This document shows positions 48,233 to 61,020 of a stretch of DNA of 64,000 nt, one piece after another. Position 1 is the first letter of the stretch; each line of letters begins with the position of its first letter. The DNA comes from Spisula solida (lineage: Eukaryota > Mollusca > Bivalvia > Venerida > Mactridae): NCBI GenBank assembly GCA_947247005.1, contig OX365944.1:2802501-2866500 (forward strand). Reading direction: 5' to 3'. Position numbers and translations under genes: made by a program. The notes under the pieces are model-generated. The model did not search any database. It had not been told where the DNA came from and was given only the letters and a program-made list of their open reading frames with translations.

Positions 48233-51200
48233 TAGAAATAACACTTATTCTTCATTGACTTAAACACTGATTGGGATGATATTCAAATGAGAATGCACGA
48301 TCAGTATAAAGAACACGAGGTGGTATCAAAAGTACCAACAAATGTGGGCAGCAGGTGAAACGCACATTGCGTAAGAGAAATATGTAGATTCATGTGATAT
48401 TTACGCGATGTTAGTAAAACAGTACTTTGCACTTGACGTCAGTGTGCTTCCAGTAAATACAGAATAAATTGTTTAATATTTCTTGTAAAGTTCACTGTTC
48501 CTTGTATCACTATTATTGCGTATATCGATCAGTACACATACATCAATACATGTTGTGTAGATGTCTTTATACTTTGGAACTCCAATGATTTATTGAACAT
48601 CCCTCATTCATGCATAAACATAAACCAATTTTTCAAATATTTCTCCTAGATTGATCATGTTAAATATTACATTAAATAAAGATTCAACGCGTGTAGAAAA
48701 ATATACATTTTATATGTATATTGAATTATTATGTAGGAATGGATGATGTACTAGAAGCTGAGACAGCAGATCATTGCTTATCTCTGAGATGTGCAGGCCT
48801 TGTGTAATTCAAATATTTACAGCACGCTTGTGATTTCCCTGATTACGAGTCATGTTTGTCTGGAGATTAAAACGAAAGCACCAGTGCTTATACAACAGCA
48901 ATGTAATGGTTATATTCCCAAACACTACACACTTGTGATAGGAATAGACAGAAGTTTGTATATAGGGAAACATTACGGTGTTTATAAGAAAATGTGTTAT
49001 CTAGGTTCGTGTTTTGTGTCATGTGGGGAAGGATAAATGCAACAAGATAACAGGACCCGGCCGTACACCCAGAAAAGTCGATAAGAGCAATCGGACCGGT
49101 AGGACGACTTGACGGGAGTAACGCAATTAGATCAAATGAGTCTAACGGTACACACAGAGGAGAAAAATGTTATTAAAATACATCGATACGGATATTAAGG
49201 GGGTAATACATGACAATGATAATAACAATTCGAACAGGGAAAACATCACCCAACAGACACAAAAGAACACGAACGGACGACAGCACACCAAGCTTAACAA
49301 GAAGTAACACTCGACAAAAACAGTAGTCGAGCCTTTTAGAAAGACCCTTAGTGCAGGATCAAACATGTCATGACCCGGATGTAGAGGCTGGAATAAACAA
49401 AGTAAAGGAATTCAAACCAATTAGATGTTATTGGTAAGGACACAGAAGGGTTTAATGCACCAATATAAAACGTTACATCACAAGTTTTAACGTATATGTA
49501 GGTTCTAAAGAAGACGGTAATACAACAAGATGAAATTCATACAGATGTGGTAAAATAAGGCTTAAAGAATCCGGGCACAAACATATAAACTACACAAGAT
49601 CGTCATAGAAGGTAAAACACATAGTGTCCCTCTTAGTCCAGTGAGACCGCAAAATATTCCATAACATTAGACAATTTCATGGGTCATTGTCAATGTGGAA
49701 ATGTCGTGCGAAGTTAAGTGCTACAATTATCAAGTGTCTAAGGCTATTATCTAGCAAGATGGGATTCGTATAACACAATGTATATTCTTTGAGCACATGC
49801 GGGAAAATCGCCAGCATTTCCTGATTACAAACAAATCAACCAGTCGGGTTTGACATCTTCAGCAACAAACGCGTTTAAGATCGAATTTAGTCTACATAGT
49901 GTTATGCGGAGAATGAATACATCTTATTTAAGTAACATACTGTAAGAACGGATACTTCTTTGTTGATTATATGAACCCTAATACTTGTTAACGTGTGTGT
50001 CGTTATGCATTAGTGTACTAGTGACAAAGACCTTGTGATTAAAAATGCCAAAAGCAGTTCCAGATAACTTTATTAAATAACAAATCGTATCAATATCAAT
50101 CCATTCACAGATGTCGTATTTTCTCATCAACTAGACGAAATCCGAACTTGATATTTAGGGAATATTTACGTCGTTAATGATGACATTGTCCTCATCAATT
50201 ATATTGTGCTTAAGATTTGTTTTAATTACTCATTGGTACAAAATGCTTGGTTTGACAACCATTATTTTTCTGATCATTTTCATTAAGATTGCAATATGCA
50301 ATTCTTTATTCTGATTAACGAATATGAAACGACAGTTACGACGCAAGAAGTTGGCTGACACTTTCCTTTCAACATCTAATTACTTTAATGCGGAAGATAT
50401 ATCCACAAGTGTAAAGGTTTTGTGGATATAATGGCTTTGGAATTGGCTTCCGGTTTATTGATATTCACCCCACGGGAGATTAGCATACGTTCGGCAGTAC
50501 ATGCTTAACAAGTTGGTGTACTTAAAACTTTTAATGAGTGTAGTCTGGATCACTAAAGAACGTTCCCTTCTGAAGTAGAGGCACATTTCTCTTCACATGA
50601 GTGTACGTCTGCATTTACTATAAACGAATTGGAATGCTGACATTTTCTATTTTTAACATATTTAGTCAATATTTCAGCATCATTTTCACGTCTAAATTGA
50701 TTTGCCCTAAAACGTTTGCACCCAACGTGCTAAATCTATTCATCCTATATGTCAACAGTGAAATTTGTTCCTGTGTGATAATGTCTTCTATTCGTTGATT
50801 AATGCTCTGTAGCTCAATTTACGTTATAGACGTATTTTCGAAGTAAAATCATATCTCGAAATCGTACATATGTTCATAAAAAGACAGCCATTGACACGTA
50901 TTTGTCAGTTTGGGATTTGTCTTTATGATGTTCGTTTTCTTCGTGCTCTTTGTTTCTGTTGGGTGCTGCCTTGCCTTGTCCGATGTCTTATTTTTCAACA
51001 AGTTGCCAGTTACAAGTCATGTATTCAACTGTAATTATTATTGGATCCAAATTTTAAATTCTATTATAGAAATACAGTCGCATTCAGCAGTCACCTACTA
51101 TAAGCAGGGACCACATGTGATGAGTATTTTGACTGGGTAATTAAGAATTTTTACTTCCACAACCTTGAACAATTCTGCTAAATATGCGAAACAGCATTGA

Positions 51201-51896
51201 TCTGACAGATTATCATTGGCGGTTTGTGCAGAATTAGATGTATTGATGGTGTATTTAATGGTGTGTTTGTGTGTGTTTGTCATAACACATGATCCTATGG
51301 GAACTAGGGTATAATTGAATATAACATGCAAGACCTACCAGTCTCATACATACATTACGTGTGGATTAAGTCTGGTTGTCGCATGGTTCACATACATTTA
51401 AACGCCCCGGTTTAGGTAGACATGAGTTATATAGTATACAGCTACGTATGTAGTTGTTATCAATGTTTTAAATTGAGTCCTCATTGCGCACGGTATTTGC
51501 AAAGCGTTAATGTGGATAGCCTTTATTCTAAATATCAGTGTGTCATTTAATAACAGCGTACCGTACTCTTGTACCCATCAGTCATGTAAACACAAAAATC
51601 TCAAGATATATAAACAATATATCCAATAATCACTTCAGTTTAGAATGTATCCATGGATCTAGCTTAGTCAATATGGTTATAGTTTTCCAACATCAACATA
51701 CAACAATTTCACAATAGAAGAAACAATGCACACATACAAAATTGAACTAAGCAACAATAATGACTTCATTTAAAATTAATGTACGTTGACATTAATTACC
51801 TTACTGAATGAAATATGTTTGTACATTGTATGTCCCAACGTTTAACCGAGATGCACATTTGTAACATTCCACCTCACTGCACTGTATATGTGACGG

Positions 51897-54505
51897 TGAC
51901 TGCAGAAATCAGGCCAGACGCGGTAACGTCTATTTTTAGAAAAATGACGTCAAAGACGTTCATTGTGTATTCGCGGATTTTCTAATTAATTAACAGATAT
52001 TTTCAAGATCATCTGGTTGAAAATGTTTTTTAAGTTTATGTACCTGCTTTGTTCACCACCCAAGAATATTTCCGCAACCTCTCATGAAAATTTTAGTGTT
52101 GTCAAGCTATTGTTTTGAGAGTTATTCCCCTTTTACTGGGTAGCTGTAGAGGTCAAAGATGGCGTACTGTCGATTGTTGACTGCATATTGTAAGGTTTAA
52201 TGATAACAGTTGACGCTCATGGTGGTATGATCTGATTGTTATCGAGTTATGAAGCTATTATGTGAAGGTAAGCATATCTTTTATTTCTTGTTAATCTTTT
52301 ATTATTGTAATTTTCGAGGTTACATGCGCTGATGACATGAAATTAGAAAACGAAAGTAGACCCTTACTGTGTACAATTTTACTAAAAAGTATGTTGTTTA
52401 TGTTGGCGAGGGCAAAGTAGACTACATAATTCATAGCAAAGAACAAATGTTATCAGCCTACATGAGCCTATATGAGGATTGTTTACTGCTGAACTTATTA
52501 TTCATGTTGTTTGGTTTTCATTTCCCCACCCACCTTGACATACAGTAGCTACAGTATTTTTATACTCTTTGAATGAATTGATCAACCATTCTGTTTATAT
52601 TTCAGTAATGTTTATACACTACTGTTTACTGAGGGAAAGTGCCCTATGCCCCTCTGAAGTGTCCAGTAGATATCACACTGAATTGAGTTATTGACTCAAG
52701 CTAGATCCCTACCTTTTTTTGTAGACAGGTAGGCCTACCCTACACTCTCCTACCTAAATATAAGGCTCAAACTCACGGGGTCAATTCACAGTTGTTGTAA
52801 ACTGAGGGGCTATTGCACATAATTAATGTGCATGGGGCTCATCCGGATTTAACCGGGTGGCCATCTAACCACACATCTCTAAAACAGTTTAGTATGCATA
52901 CAATATGTTTGTTTTGTGGATAGTATTACCAGTTTGTCCAGATATTTTGCGAATTGCAGATGATTATAATTGAGATCTATATGCTCCTCATGAATTTTAT
53001 TTATATTTTTTCAGGGTGTTCTATCATTGATCTTGAACTTCAAGAACTTTCATTGAAGAACACATGCAAATTTGGAGTTAACTGTGAAGAGACTGAGCTA
53101 GGCCACTCTGTCTCAGGTATGCAACTGATCCAGTTATTACAGTTTCATTAGTGAATCCTTCATATCACTAATTCTTTGCCATGGTTTATATTGTGCCAAT
53201 GACATTAATACCAGTTGTTATACGGTAGACATGACTGCTCAGAGTGCTTATTATGAAGTGGTTGATCCACAAAACTGGATTAGGACAAGAGAATTATATG
53301 GAATACATGTACATGTATAAATAAGACATTATGCCAATTATTTCAGTATCTGTTTTCAATAGTCAGCCTATCAATAATAAGTTTCAAATTATATTTTCTT
53401 TTGTAAAATTAAATGATAAATTATAACCAAAGATCTAAAAATACTAGACTGTAGTTGAGCAGCTGACCATTCATGTTTAGATGCTGCACATATATTAAAT
53501 GCATGGTTTAATTAAGATTCTTTTAATATTAGGCCTAAAGAAAAATGCAATATGCCACAGCATCAGTTGTCCTTCCAATACACATCCTTATTATATCAGG
53601 ACTTTTGATTAATGAATATGATGCCCAGCTTGAGCTGTGTAATTTGCACTATATGAGACATAAGTTTATGACTTAAATTTGTAAATTGTGTCTACTTTGA
53701 TTGTTTAAAAATGTTTAGTATAGATATCTGTTTTCCTTTCAGAAACATTGATACAGAAACCATATGACAAAGATTACAGAAACAGTTCAGATGACAAAGC
53801 ATATCAATTGGCCATTGGTGGGAATAAACAAGTTATGAGTGGATGTCATTTCATTGTTGTGAAAATAAAAGAGTTATAATTATAGTAACTGTTGTTTGTT
53901 TATAGTTGTACTATAGTTAACACTGTTTTAATGTTTAATGTATGTTACTGAAAGTCATAGTTTTGCACTAAGACAGTGTTACTTAGAACAGCATTTTTTC
54001 AATATTATGTAATCATTAAATGTATCAGCATGTGCTTAAGTATCAGAAACTTCACTTAATAAATGTCAAACAATGATACAGTGCTTATTTTGTCCCTAAA
54101 AGCCCAAAAATCTCACTTACAGTCACTCGGAAAGTTGTTGAAGTACTGTTGCCATGGTAACTATTATAATATGTAAAATTGTCATAGTAACCGTGGTTTC
54201 GAACAAATGCTAGTTGTTCAAAAATATATGAACTTGATGATGTTACATGGTGTAAAATTCACAAAGAAAGAACAGAAGAGCTTGGATATTTCCATTTGAA
54301 GGATTCATAGGTTTTTTCCAGCCGTTCAATCTTTTCATCATTTTGTTGGCATTGAGTCATGATAAGAAAAAATTGCTGTAAAATAAAAAATAATCACCAG
54401 AATCATCTGAAATTTTCAGAATTTATTCTTGAAAGGCTGTTCTTCAAGATAATGAAAAAAACTCAAATTGTAATTTTTTAGCGTCTGGCCTGATTTCTGC
54501 AGTCA
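51897..54505. mobile_element. 2.6-kb TIR element inserted in copy B
   Basis: Perfect 25-bp terminal inverted repeats beginning TGACTGCAGAAATCAGGCCA (51897-51921 and 54481-54505). Copies A and C lack the block, which confirms its extent. No clear target duplication is visible. It carries a candidate three-exon gene. Superfamily unassigned. Confidence 0.8.
52249..53879 (+). CDS. Candidate three-exon 85-residue protein inside the TIR element
   Basis: Proposed exons: 52249-52267 (ATG to GAAG, donor GTAAGC), 53015-53116 (acceptor TTTTTTCAG, donor GTATGC) and 53743-53879 (acceptor TTTTCCTTTCAG, stop TAA 53877-53879). Phases agree at both junctions and the spliced frame is open over 258 bases. Exon 2 reads GCSIIDLELQELSLKNTCKF. 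This is reminiscent of the N-terminal leader of metazoan Mutator-like transposases (xRIIDLxxL..C..C), but without a convincing CxxC. Exon 3 has no domain I recognise. An AATAAA lies just before the stop. It could be a transposase remnant, a captured host fragment or chance; only splice signals and an open frame support it. Confidence 0.35.
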
Positions 54506-57434
54506 TTGACACATATATATATGTTTAGGTAAATAGTTAGTGCACCGGTACTAGTCTGATATTGATTACATGTAACTCATCGTCGCATCCACTGAAGTGG
54601 AGGCTACTATTGGAATGATTTTTCTTTTTTTAGTGACTGTAGAGAAACGTCTTTTGTTGACATGGTGCTTCATCATAAAATGATACATTTTGTCGAACTG
54701 TAACTAGAATAAAATACTACAATGTAGTATATACAATGTATCCATGTACGAATTAGTGAGAAAAATAACTGGAATCCTTTCTACATAGAGAGTGATTAAT
54801 CCGATAGCAAAACATTTCTTTTAAACATCCAATTCAACATCATACGACGAAATTCATCTTAAAACAAGAAAATGTATTGTACATTGACGTGATGATATTT
54901 TTTTATGTAAACGATAGACAGCAATGGCATCTTGAAGTGGCACAAATTCTAAGCGGAAAATAAAAGCTGTCCGAATTGCTAAAGATTCGTTAGTTCTATC
55001 TTAAAGTACAAATAAACTGAAGCCCACGGGACCTATAGTGCGAAGATTCCGTGAAGTGAAGTATATATTTATTTACAAGTCAATTAAATTGAGCTTTACA
55101 ATAATGCCAAGTACATGACACATCTGATTATTAATATTTAAAAGCACACATTGACCTTCCAATACGAAATTGATCGTCAAAGTGTAAAAAGGTTTATCAT
55201 ACAATGTATGATATAAGAGTAAAATCTATTTACAATACGTAGTTACTGTACATGATACTGATATATTGCAACATTGTTCATTCTCGTAGATGTGCTAAAT
55301 TTATCCAGTCACATTCGTACTAACAAATTAATAACTGGACTCGATACCTAATCGCCATGATTTTCGCACGAAAACAACACTCTATACACACATCGTGCAG
55401 ACAATTGTCATTTTGTCAGTATATGCTAGTATACGTTAAGCTTTTTCGATATAATTGAACGGTTACACTTTCTACATTGACCTTACCGTTATTCCTATAT
55501 ATTCTATACATAATATATTTTTTGGTGTAGATATTTTATAGATTGAAATTCCGCGAAATTATTTAGCACACTCGTTCATGCACAAACACACAAAAATGTT
55601 CATTAATTTTCCTAGATCGGTCATGTTAAATATTACATTAAATAAGGTTATGCTGGTATCGATGATGTACTAGAAGCTGAGATAGCTCAGTGGTTATCTC
55701 TGACATGTTCAGGCATTATTTAATTCAAATATTTACAGCACTCTTGTGGTTTCCTTGATTACCAGTCATGTTTGTTTGGGGTTAAAGCAAATGTTTCGAT
55801 GTTTATACAACGGCAACATAAAATAGTATACCCAACTGTGTTGCCTCTATAAATAAAGTCGTTATTATTATTATATTCTAATAAAACTACACATTTTTAA
55901 CAGGAATAGGCAGTATTTGTATATAGGGAAACATTTCGGTGTTTATAAGAAACTGTGGTATCTAGGTATGGGTTTTAGGTCGTACGTTTATTTTACAAAA
56001 CGATTGAAATAGTGCAACTTGACTCATGTAATATCCTATATGTTAAAAAATAGAACCAACATACCTATAAAAAGACCTGACGGGAGTAGCGCAATTAGAT
56101 CAACAGGGTCTAACTATACCCGCAGAGGAGACAAAACATGTATAAAAAGTAATACTCGACAGAAACCAGTTTTGTCAGGCCTTTTTGAAAGAAAAGACGC
56201 ACATTAGTGCAGAATCGAACATATTAGGGCTGGGAAGTAAATGGTGGAAATAAAACAATGAAGGAATTCAAAAAAGTGAAATAAAGTTGGTGAGGAAACC
56301 ACGATATCAAACGTAACATCACAAGTTCATACGGACCTGGGAACCGCATTATCAACGCACTTACGGAAGTCGTAAACTTACGTTCAAATTTGGATTCCTA
56401 ATTATTCATTGGGGACAGATATGGGTTGTAGGAGTTCCTCGACTAAATGATAATTAATATTGAACAATCCTTGTCACAGTAGTAAGCTGTTGAAGAGCCA
56501 TGAAGCCTAAGTTTAACTTTGATAAAACAGTACCCTGTATGTTCATCAGAAAAAAGATGAAACAACAAGATGAATTTCAAACAGATATACACGATACATC
56601 CTAGTAGGAAACACACACATATCCCTCTTAATCCAGGGGGACCGTAGACTATTCCATGCCATTAGGCAATTTCATGGGACATACTCATTGTCGTGCGAAG
56701 TAAGGTGTTTAAATTGTCAGTTTTCTGAGGCTATTGTCTAGCAAGATGAGAATCGTATAATACAATGTCTATTGTTGGAGCAAAATGCGGGAAACTCGCC
56801 AGCATTGCCTGATTACAAACATTTTAACCAGTAGTGTTTGACATATTCAGCAACAAAGGCGTTTAAGGTCATAATTAGTCTACAAAGTGTAATGCTGAGA
56901 GTAGAAAATCTAATTTAAATAATACCCTGTAAGAACAGATACTTTCTTGTTGATAATATGAACCCTAATACGCGCTAACATGTGACTTGCTATGCATTAG
57001 TGCACTAATGACAAAGGCCGCGTGATTCCAAATGCCGTTCCAGACAACTTTATTAAACTGTATAAATCCAAGAAACAAGATCTGATGTGATGAGAACGTG
57101 ATATTTATTTACGGACAGTTTGCGTCGTTACTGATGGCATTGCCCGCATCTGTTTTTAATTAATCATTCATACCAAATGCTTGCTTTAACTATCTTTATA
57201 TTTATTATTTTTATGAATGTTTTAATATGTGATACTCTTGTCTTGTTTTTCTTGTTAACGAATATATAAAAACAGTTACTTCTCCAGACGATCGATGACA
57301 CTTTCCTATCTACATTTAATTACTGTAATCTGGAACATATATTCTCAAGTGTATCATTTTTGTGGAGATAATTGATTTGGAAGAGGGTACCGGTTTATTG
57401 AAATCAACTAGCCATTTCCGCTAGACTTAGTGCA

Positions 57435-57896
57435 CACTGGTAGACACCGTACACCGAATATAGCCCATTACTTCGCACTAAAACGAAAGTAAAAGTGCAA
57501 ATCGATTTCGGACGACTGTAAGTTTTCTATGATTATTCTGTAAATATTTATGTGAATCACTTGAAGTGTACAAATTTAAGCAGCAGAATGTTTATTTCCA
57601 CACCCCATGTGGTCATTTCCTCTGACCTTTCCTTATTTCTTGACAAGCATCACCGAAAAATATCACTGTTGAAGGACAATGAAGAAAAACGTACATGTTT
57701 CTTTTATTACAGCTAAATTATGCGTTTCCCAGGTCTCTGTTTAGATTTAAACTTTTACCTGTCATGTTCTTCACCTATGTTGTAACCCTCATTAGTAAAT
57801 ACCAACTCACAAGTATGCAATTGAAGAAACAAAGCATTTTACTTTCGCTTTCGTGTGATGTAGGGGGCTATATCCGGTGTACGGTGTCTACCAGTG
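57435..57896. mobile_element. 462-bp MITE between copies B and C
   Basis: CACTGGTAGACACCGTACAC at the left is inverted at the right (GTGTACGGTGTCTACCAGTG). Pairing continues inward (ATATAGCCC, then CACTAAAACGAAAGTAAAA) for about 75 bases. Flanks GTGCA/GTACA may be a 5-bp target duplication with one change. Confidence 0.8.
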
Positions 57897-58412
57897 GTAC
57901 AGTTCGGGTTTCTTTTCGGGTTAAACACCGAATCTAACATGTTATCTGTTATATTCCATAGACTGTATTCTAAAATAATGTTTATTACCTGCCTATACCT
58001 TGTACATGTATGTCTGATGGATTAGAAATATAATAAAAAAGATACTATAATACATTGGTCTCATTTTTCCTGAGAGATCCTGGGGAGCTTTGTACCAGTG
58101 TTTTATGTTGATCCCGTATTACGTCGGCACGAATATTGTAGACTCGTATGAGCATCGTAAGAATTTTCTTTACTCACAGATGAATATGTTACTCGGTGAC
58201 ATTCCGTATGAGCTGTGACTAGAAACCGACACAATTCTAAACTATGTTGACTTGATTTGTTAAATTCGTATGGACATCGTATAAGCTGTGTAACCCAGAT
58301 ATTTACAAGTCATTTACAACGCTAGCCTCATTTTCCTCGTTGGTAAAAATAATTGTTCATGTCTTCTGTCAGTACTTCATAATAGCTTTATGAGATGATA
58401 GCTTAGATGTGT

Positions 58413-58958
58413 TTATGCCCCCGTATCGATAGATCGGGAGGCATATAGCGATTCACTTGTCCGTCCGCCCGTTCGTCCGTTTGTCCTAGTTGACCAAATT
58501 TGACAGTTTCTTCTAGCATTGTCATGACTTGCTACAAAGCTTCCATACTTGCATGGATGTTGTATATGAACGCCCGTATTATTTGACCCCATTTCGACCT
58601 TCACCTTGACCTAATTGTGGACTAAGACTTATTGAAGGGTCAAATTCTTGGTTAATACTTGCATGGGTGTTGTATTTGAACATTCTTCTCACACCTGTAT
58701 CATCTAACCTCATTTTGACCTTCACATTGACCTAAAATTGGAATTAGACTTATTAAGCGTCCGATTCTTGGCTTACCCAAATTGACCGTTTCGTCTTACA
58801 TCATGTCCATCAAGGCGTTGCCTTCAAACTTGGCATACTTGTTGTCCATCATAAACCCCTTACACTATCAAAGCCATGTAACATTATCCAACATTTTAAC
58901 AGAATTATGGCCCCTGATTGACTTAGTTTTTTATAGACAAGGCTTCCAGGGGGCATAA
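58413..58958. mobile_element. TTATGCCCCC-ended insertion in copy C
   Basis: The ends TTATGCCCCC and GGGGGCATAA are inverted. Inside, about 125 bases with ACTTGCATGG(A/G)TGTTGTAT..GACCTTCAC.TTGACCTAA are repeated twice. Copy A is uninterrupted at the corresponding point (43408-43425). No coding sequence. Confidence 0.7.
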
Positions 58959-59712
58959 GCTTTTATTGAACACCGTCTTGTTTAATTTGCTATGTATAAT
59001 CCCTTCGGAACTTCCGGATAGCTGTTTGACGAAAAACTAGGAGGAATTGAATATAAATTATGTTCATCTACCGTTTGTCTGTCTTATAACTTCTGTTAGA
59101 CTTCATTAATGCATATATTTCCATAAATATCTGGATCACCTTTATCTGTCATCACGGAAAATAAGTGTATGATATCGGTCGGATACTATGTTTTATGTAG
59201 TACACAACAAATGTTGTTGGAAATATTTAGCTATAGAATGGATCAGTGAACTATAAGTATTTTTCTTAAATCTTTCAAAAACACAGAGATGAAATATTGC
59301 CCAACGTTTGGCAGGACATAGCTAAACCATGTACAGGACGTGCTGAACCATATCAGTGCAACAATATATTCATCTAAACTGTTTAAACTAATAAGATGGC
59401 ACATGTATGGTCGTTCTTATAGTGCACACTGATAAACTAGTCGAATGTCGACAACTGAAACCGACCATTCATAGTCCTTGAATACATAACTAGACTGTTC
59501 GAGTTTAAAATTAAAAAAATAAAAATATTTAAACAACGAAAGTTGTGTTTGTTGGAGATGCTGTGCTTGTTGAAATACAAAATGTAAAATGTATATGTGC
59601 TTAGTAAGTAGAAATTGTAGCTACATGTAAATGTATATAAGTATAAGGCCGACAGTACACGTATCACCAGTTTTCCTTATATCAATTGCCAGTTTCAATT
59701 ACTAATAATATA

Positions 59713-60129
59713 CCAGATTTATATAGCGCCCTTTTCATGCGAACGCACGTTCAAAGGCACTTTACCCATGTTGCAGCCACAAGGGCGCAGGTGCATCCTC
59801 TACCAGTGCAAATACAGCACGATCTGACCAGAGGGAGAGACTGAGAGAAAGCCCCTGAAGGGAGAGAGAGACATTAGATACAGGCATGTCCGGCGCTGCA
59901 GAGGTGCGCCTAGCTCTTATTTCGAATAGACAGCCTGGTTCTTTAATGTGCCCGGTGTATAGCACCGATACACAGCTTCCTGGCACTTCCAGATACTTTG
60001 CAGACCACACGGCCAGATATAGCGGGAAATATTATAAATATTTCAGAAATGTCAAGTTCCGATGCCAGGGATTGAACCCACAACCTCTGGATTGACAGCC
60101 CAGTGCGTTACCAGTGAGCTAAATCCGCT
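59713..60129 (-). mobile_element. Full-length tRNA-derived SINE (family 1)
   Basis: On the minus strand the head reads TAGCTCACTGGTAACGCA (box A), anticodon-type loop CTGTCAA and GGTTCAATCCC (box B). A body with GTGCCAGGAAGCTGTGTATC and AGAGGATGCACCTGCG follows, then the tail GTAAAGTGCCTTTGAACGTG..GGGCGCTATATAAATCTGG. TAATATA flanks it (59706-59712 and 60130-60136). Copy A gives the empty site near 44275-44290. Transcription would be by Pol III from the internal boxes. Confidence 0.93.
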
Positions 60130-61020
60130 TAATATAGTAATTAATAACAGCAACAACTGTTCTCTATATATAAGGGCGTGGATCATAGATAAAACGCTTT
60201 ATACTATATGTCAACACTGTAACTTAGTCCTATGTGATAATCTCTTCTTGTCTTTGATTAAGGATCTGTAGCTCCAATTACGTTATCACAAGGACTGTAT
60301 CTTTATGAACGTAAGTGCAATTTCTAAATATGATTAAATGAGTAAATTAACACCTATTATTGATGTAAAAATATATATTTCGAAATCGTACATACGTTTA
60401 TAAACGGACAATCTTAGTAACAGAAAATCAGACAGACAAGGAACCATTTAACCAGCCGAGCATGCATTTGTAATCTCTGATTTCTCTTTATTTTGTTCTT
60501 TTTGGTCTTTTGCTATAGAGTGCCATTTCCCATGTCCGATATGTTATGATATTTCTAATGTAGTAATACTTCCTCATTCAGCAGTCACTTCCTATAAGCA
60601 AGACTCGCAGTTGATGCGTATATTGACTGGCTGATGACGACATAGTGAGTTTTACTTCCACAACTTTCTTGAACTATTCTGCTAAATATGCGAAATGACA
60701 TTTGACAGACGGATTATTATTGACGGTTTGCACAGAAGTGCAGAATTAGATGTATTGATGGTGTGTTTGGGTGTGTTTGTCATAACAAATGATCCTACGG
60801 GAACTAGGATATAATTAAATACAGCAAACAGTAAGGTAGAATATTGAACCAACCAGTCTCACACATACATTCCTTTGATTAGGTCTGGTTGTCGCATATG
60901 GTTTACATACATATAAACGCCCCTATTGAGACAGAAACACGTTATAAAGTCTACAACTGCGTAATTAGTTATTCTGAACGTTTCAACTTTAGTTCTCATT
61001 AAGTTTGTTTCTTTGCAAGG

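Larger units (their letters stand above)
43288..50480. repeat. Segmental duplication copy A
   Basis: Shared landmarks in order: CTCGTTGG..TGTTCATGTCTTCTGTCAGTA, TGTATGATATCGGTC, GGCCGACAG, ACATTTTCTATT..CATATTTAGTCAATAT, GATCCTA(T)GGGAACTAGG, GTGCTTCATCATAAAATGAT, ATGTTAAATATTACATTAAA, GATGTACTAGAAGCTGAGA, CTTGACGGGAGTAACGCAAT and TTTATTGATATTCA. B and C carry the same order. A holds two MITEs absent from B. No protein-coding gene is convincing in it; short open frames are not conserved between copies. Confidence 0.85.
50530..57430. repeat. Segmental duplication copy B
   Basis: It begins at a point equivalent to about 44325 in A and runs to the equivalent of about 50460, so it lacks the first kilobase of the unit. 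It is interrupted by the 2.6-kb TIR element at 51897-54505. The offset from A is about 6.2 kb before that insertion, giving the approximate unit size. Confidence 0.85.

Noticed and set aside
55670..55715. tRNA-like GATAGCTCAGTGGTTATCT
   Set aside because: No box B follows and the paralogous site in copy A (48755-48795) does not keep the motif.
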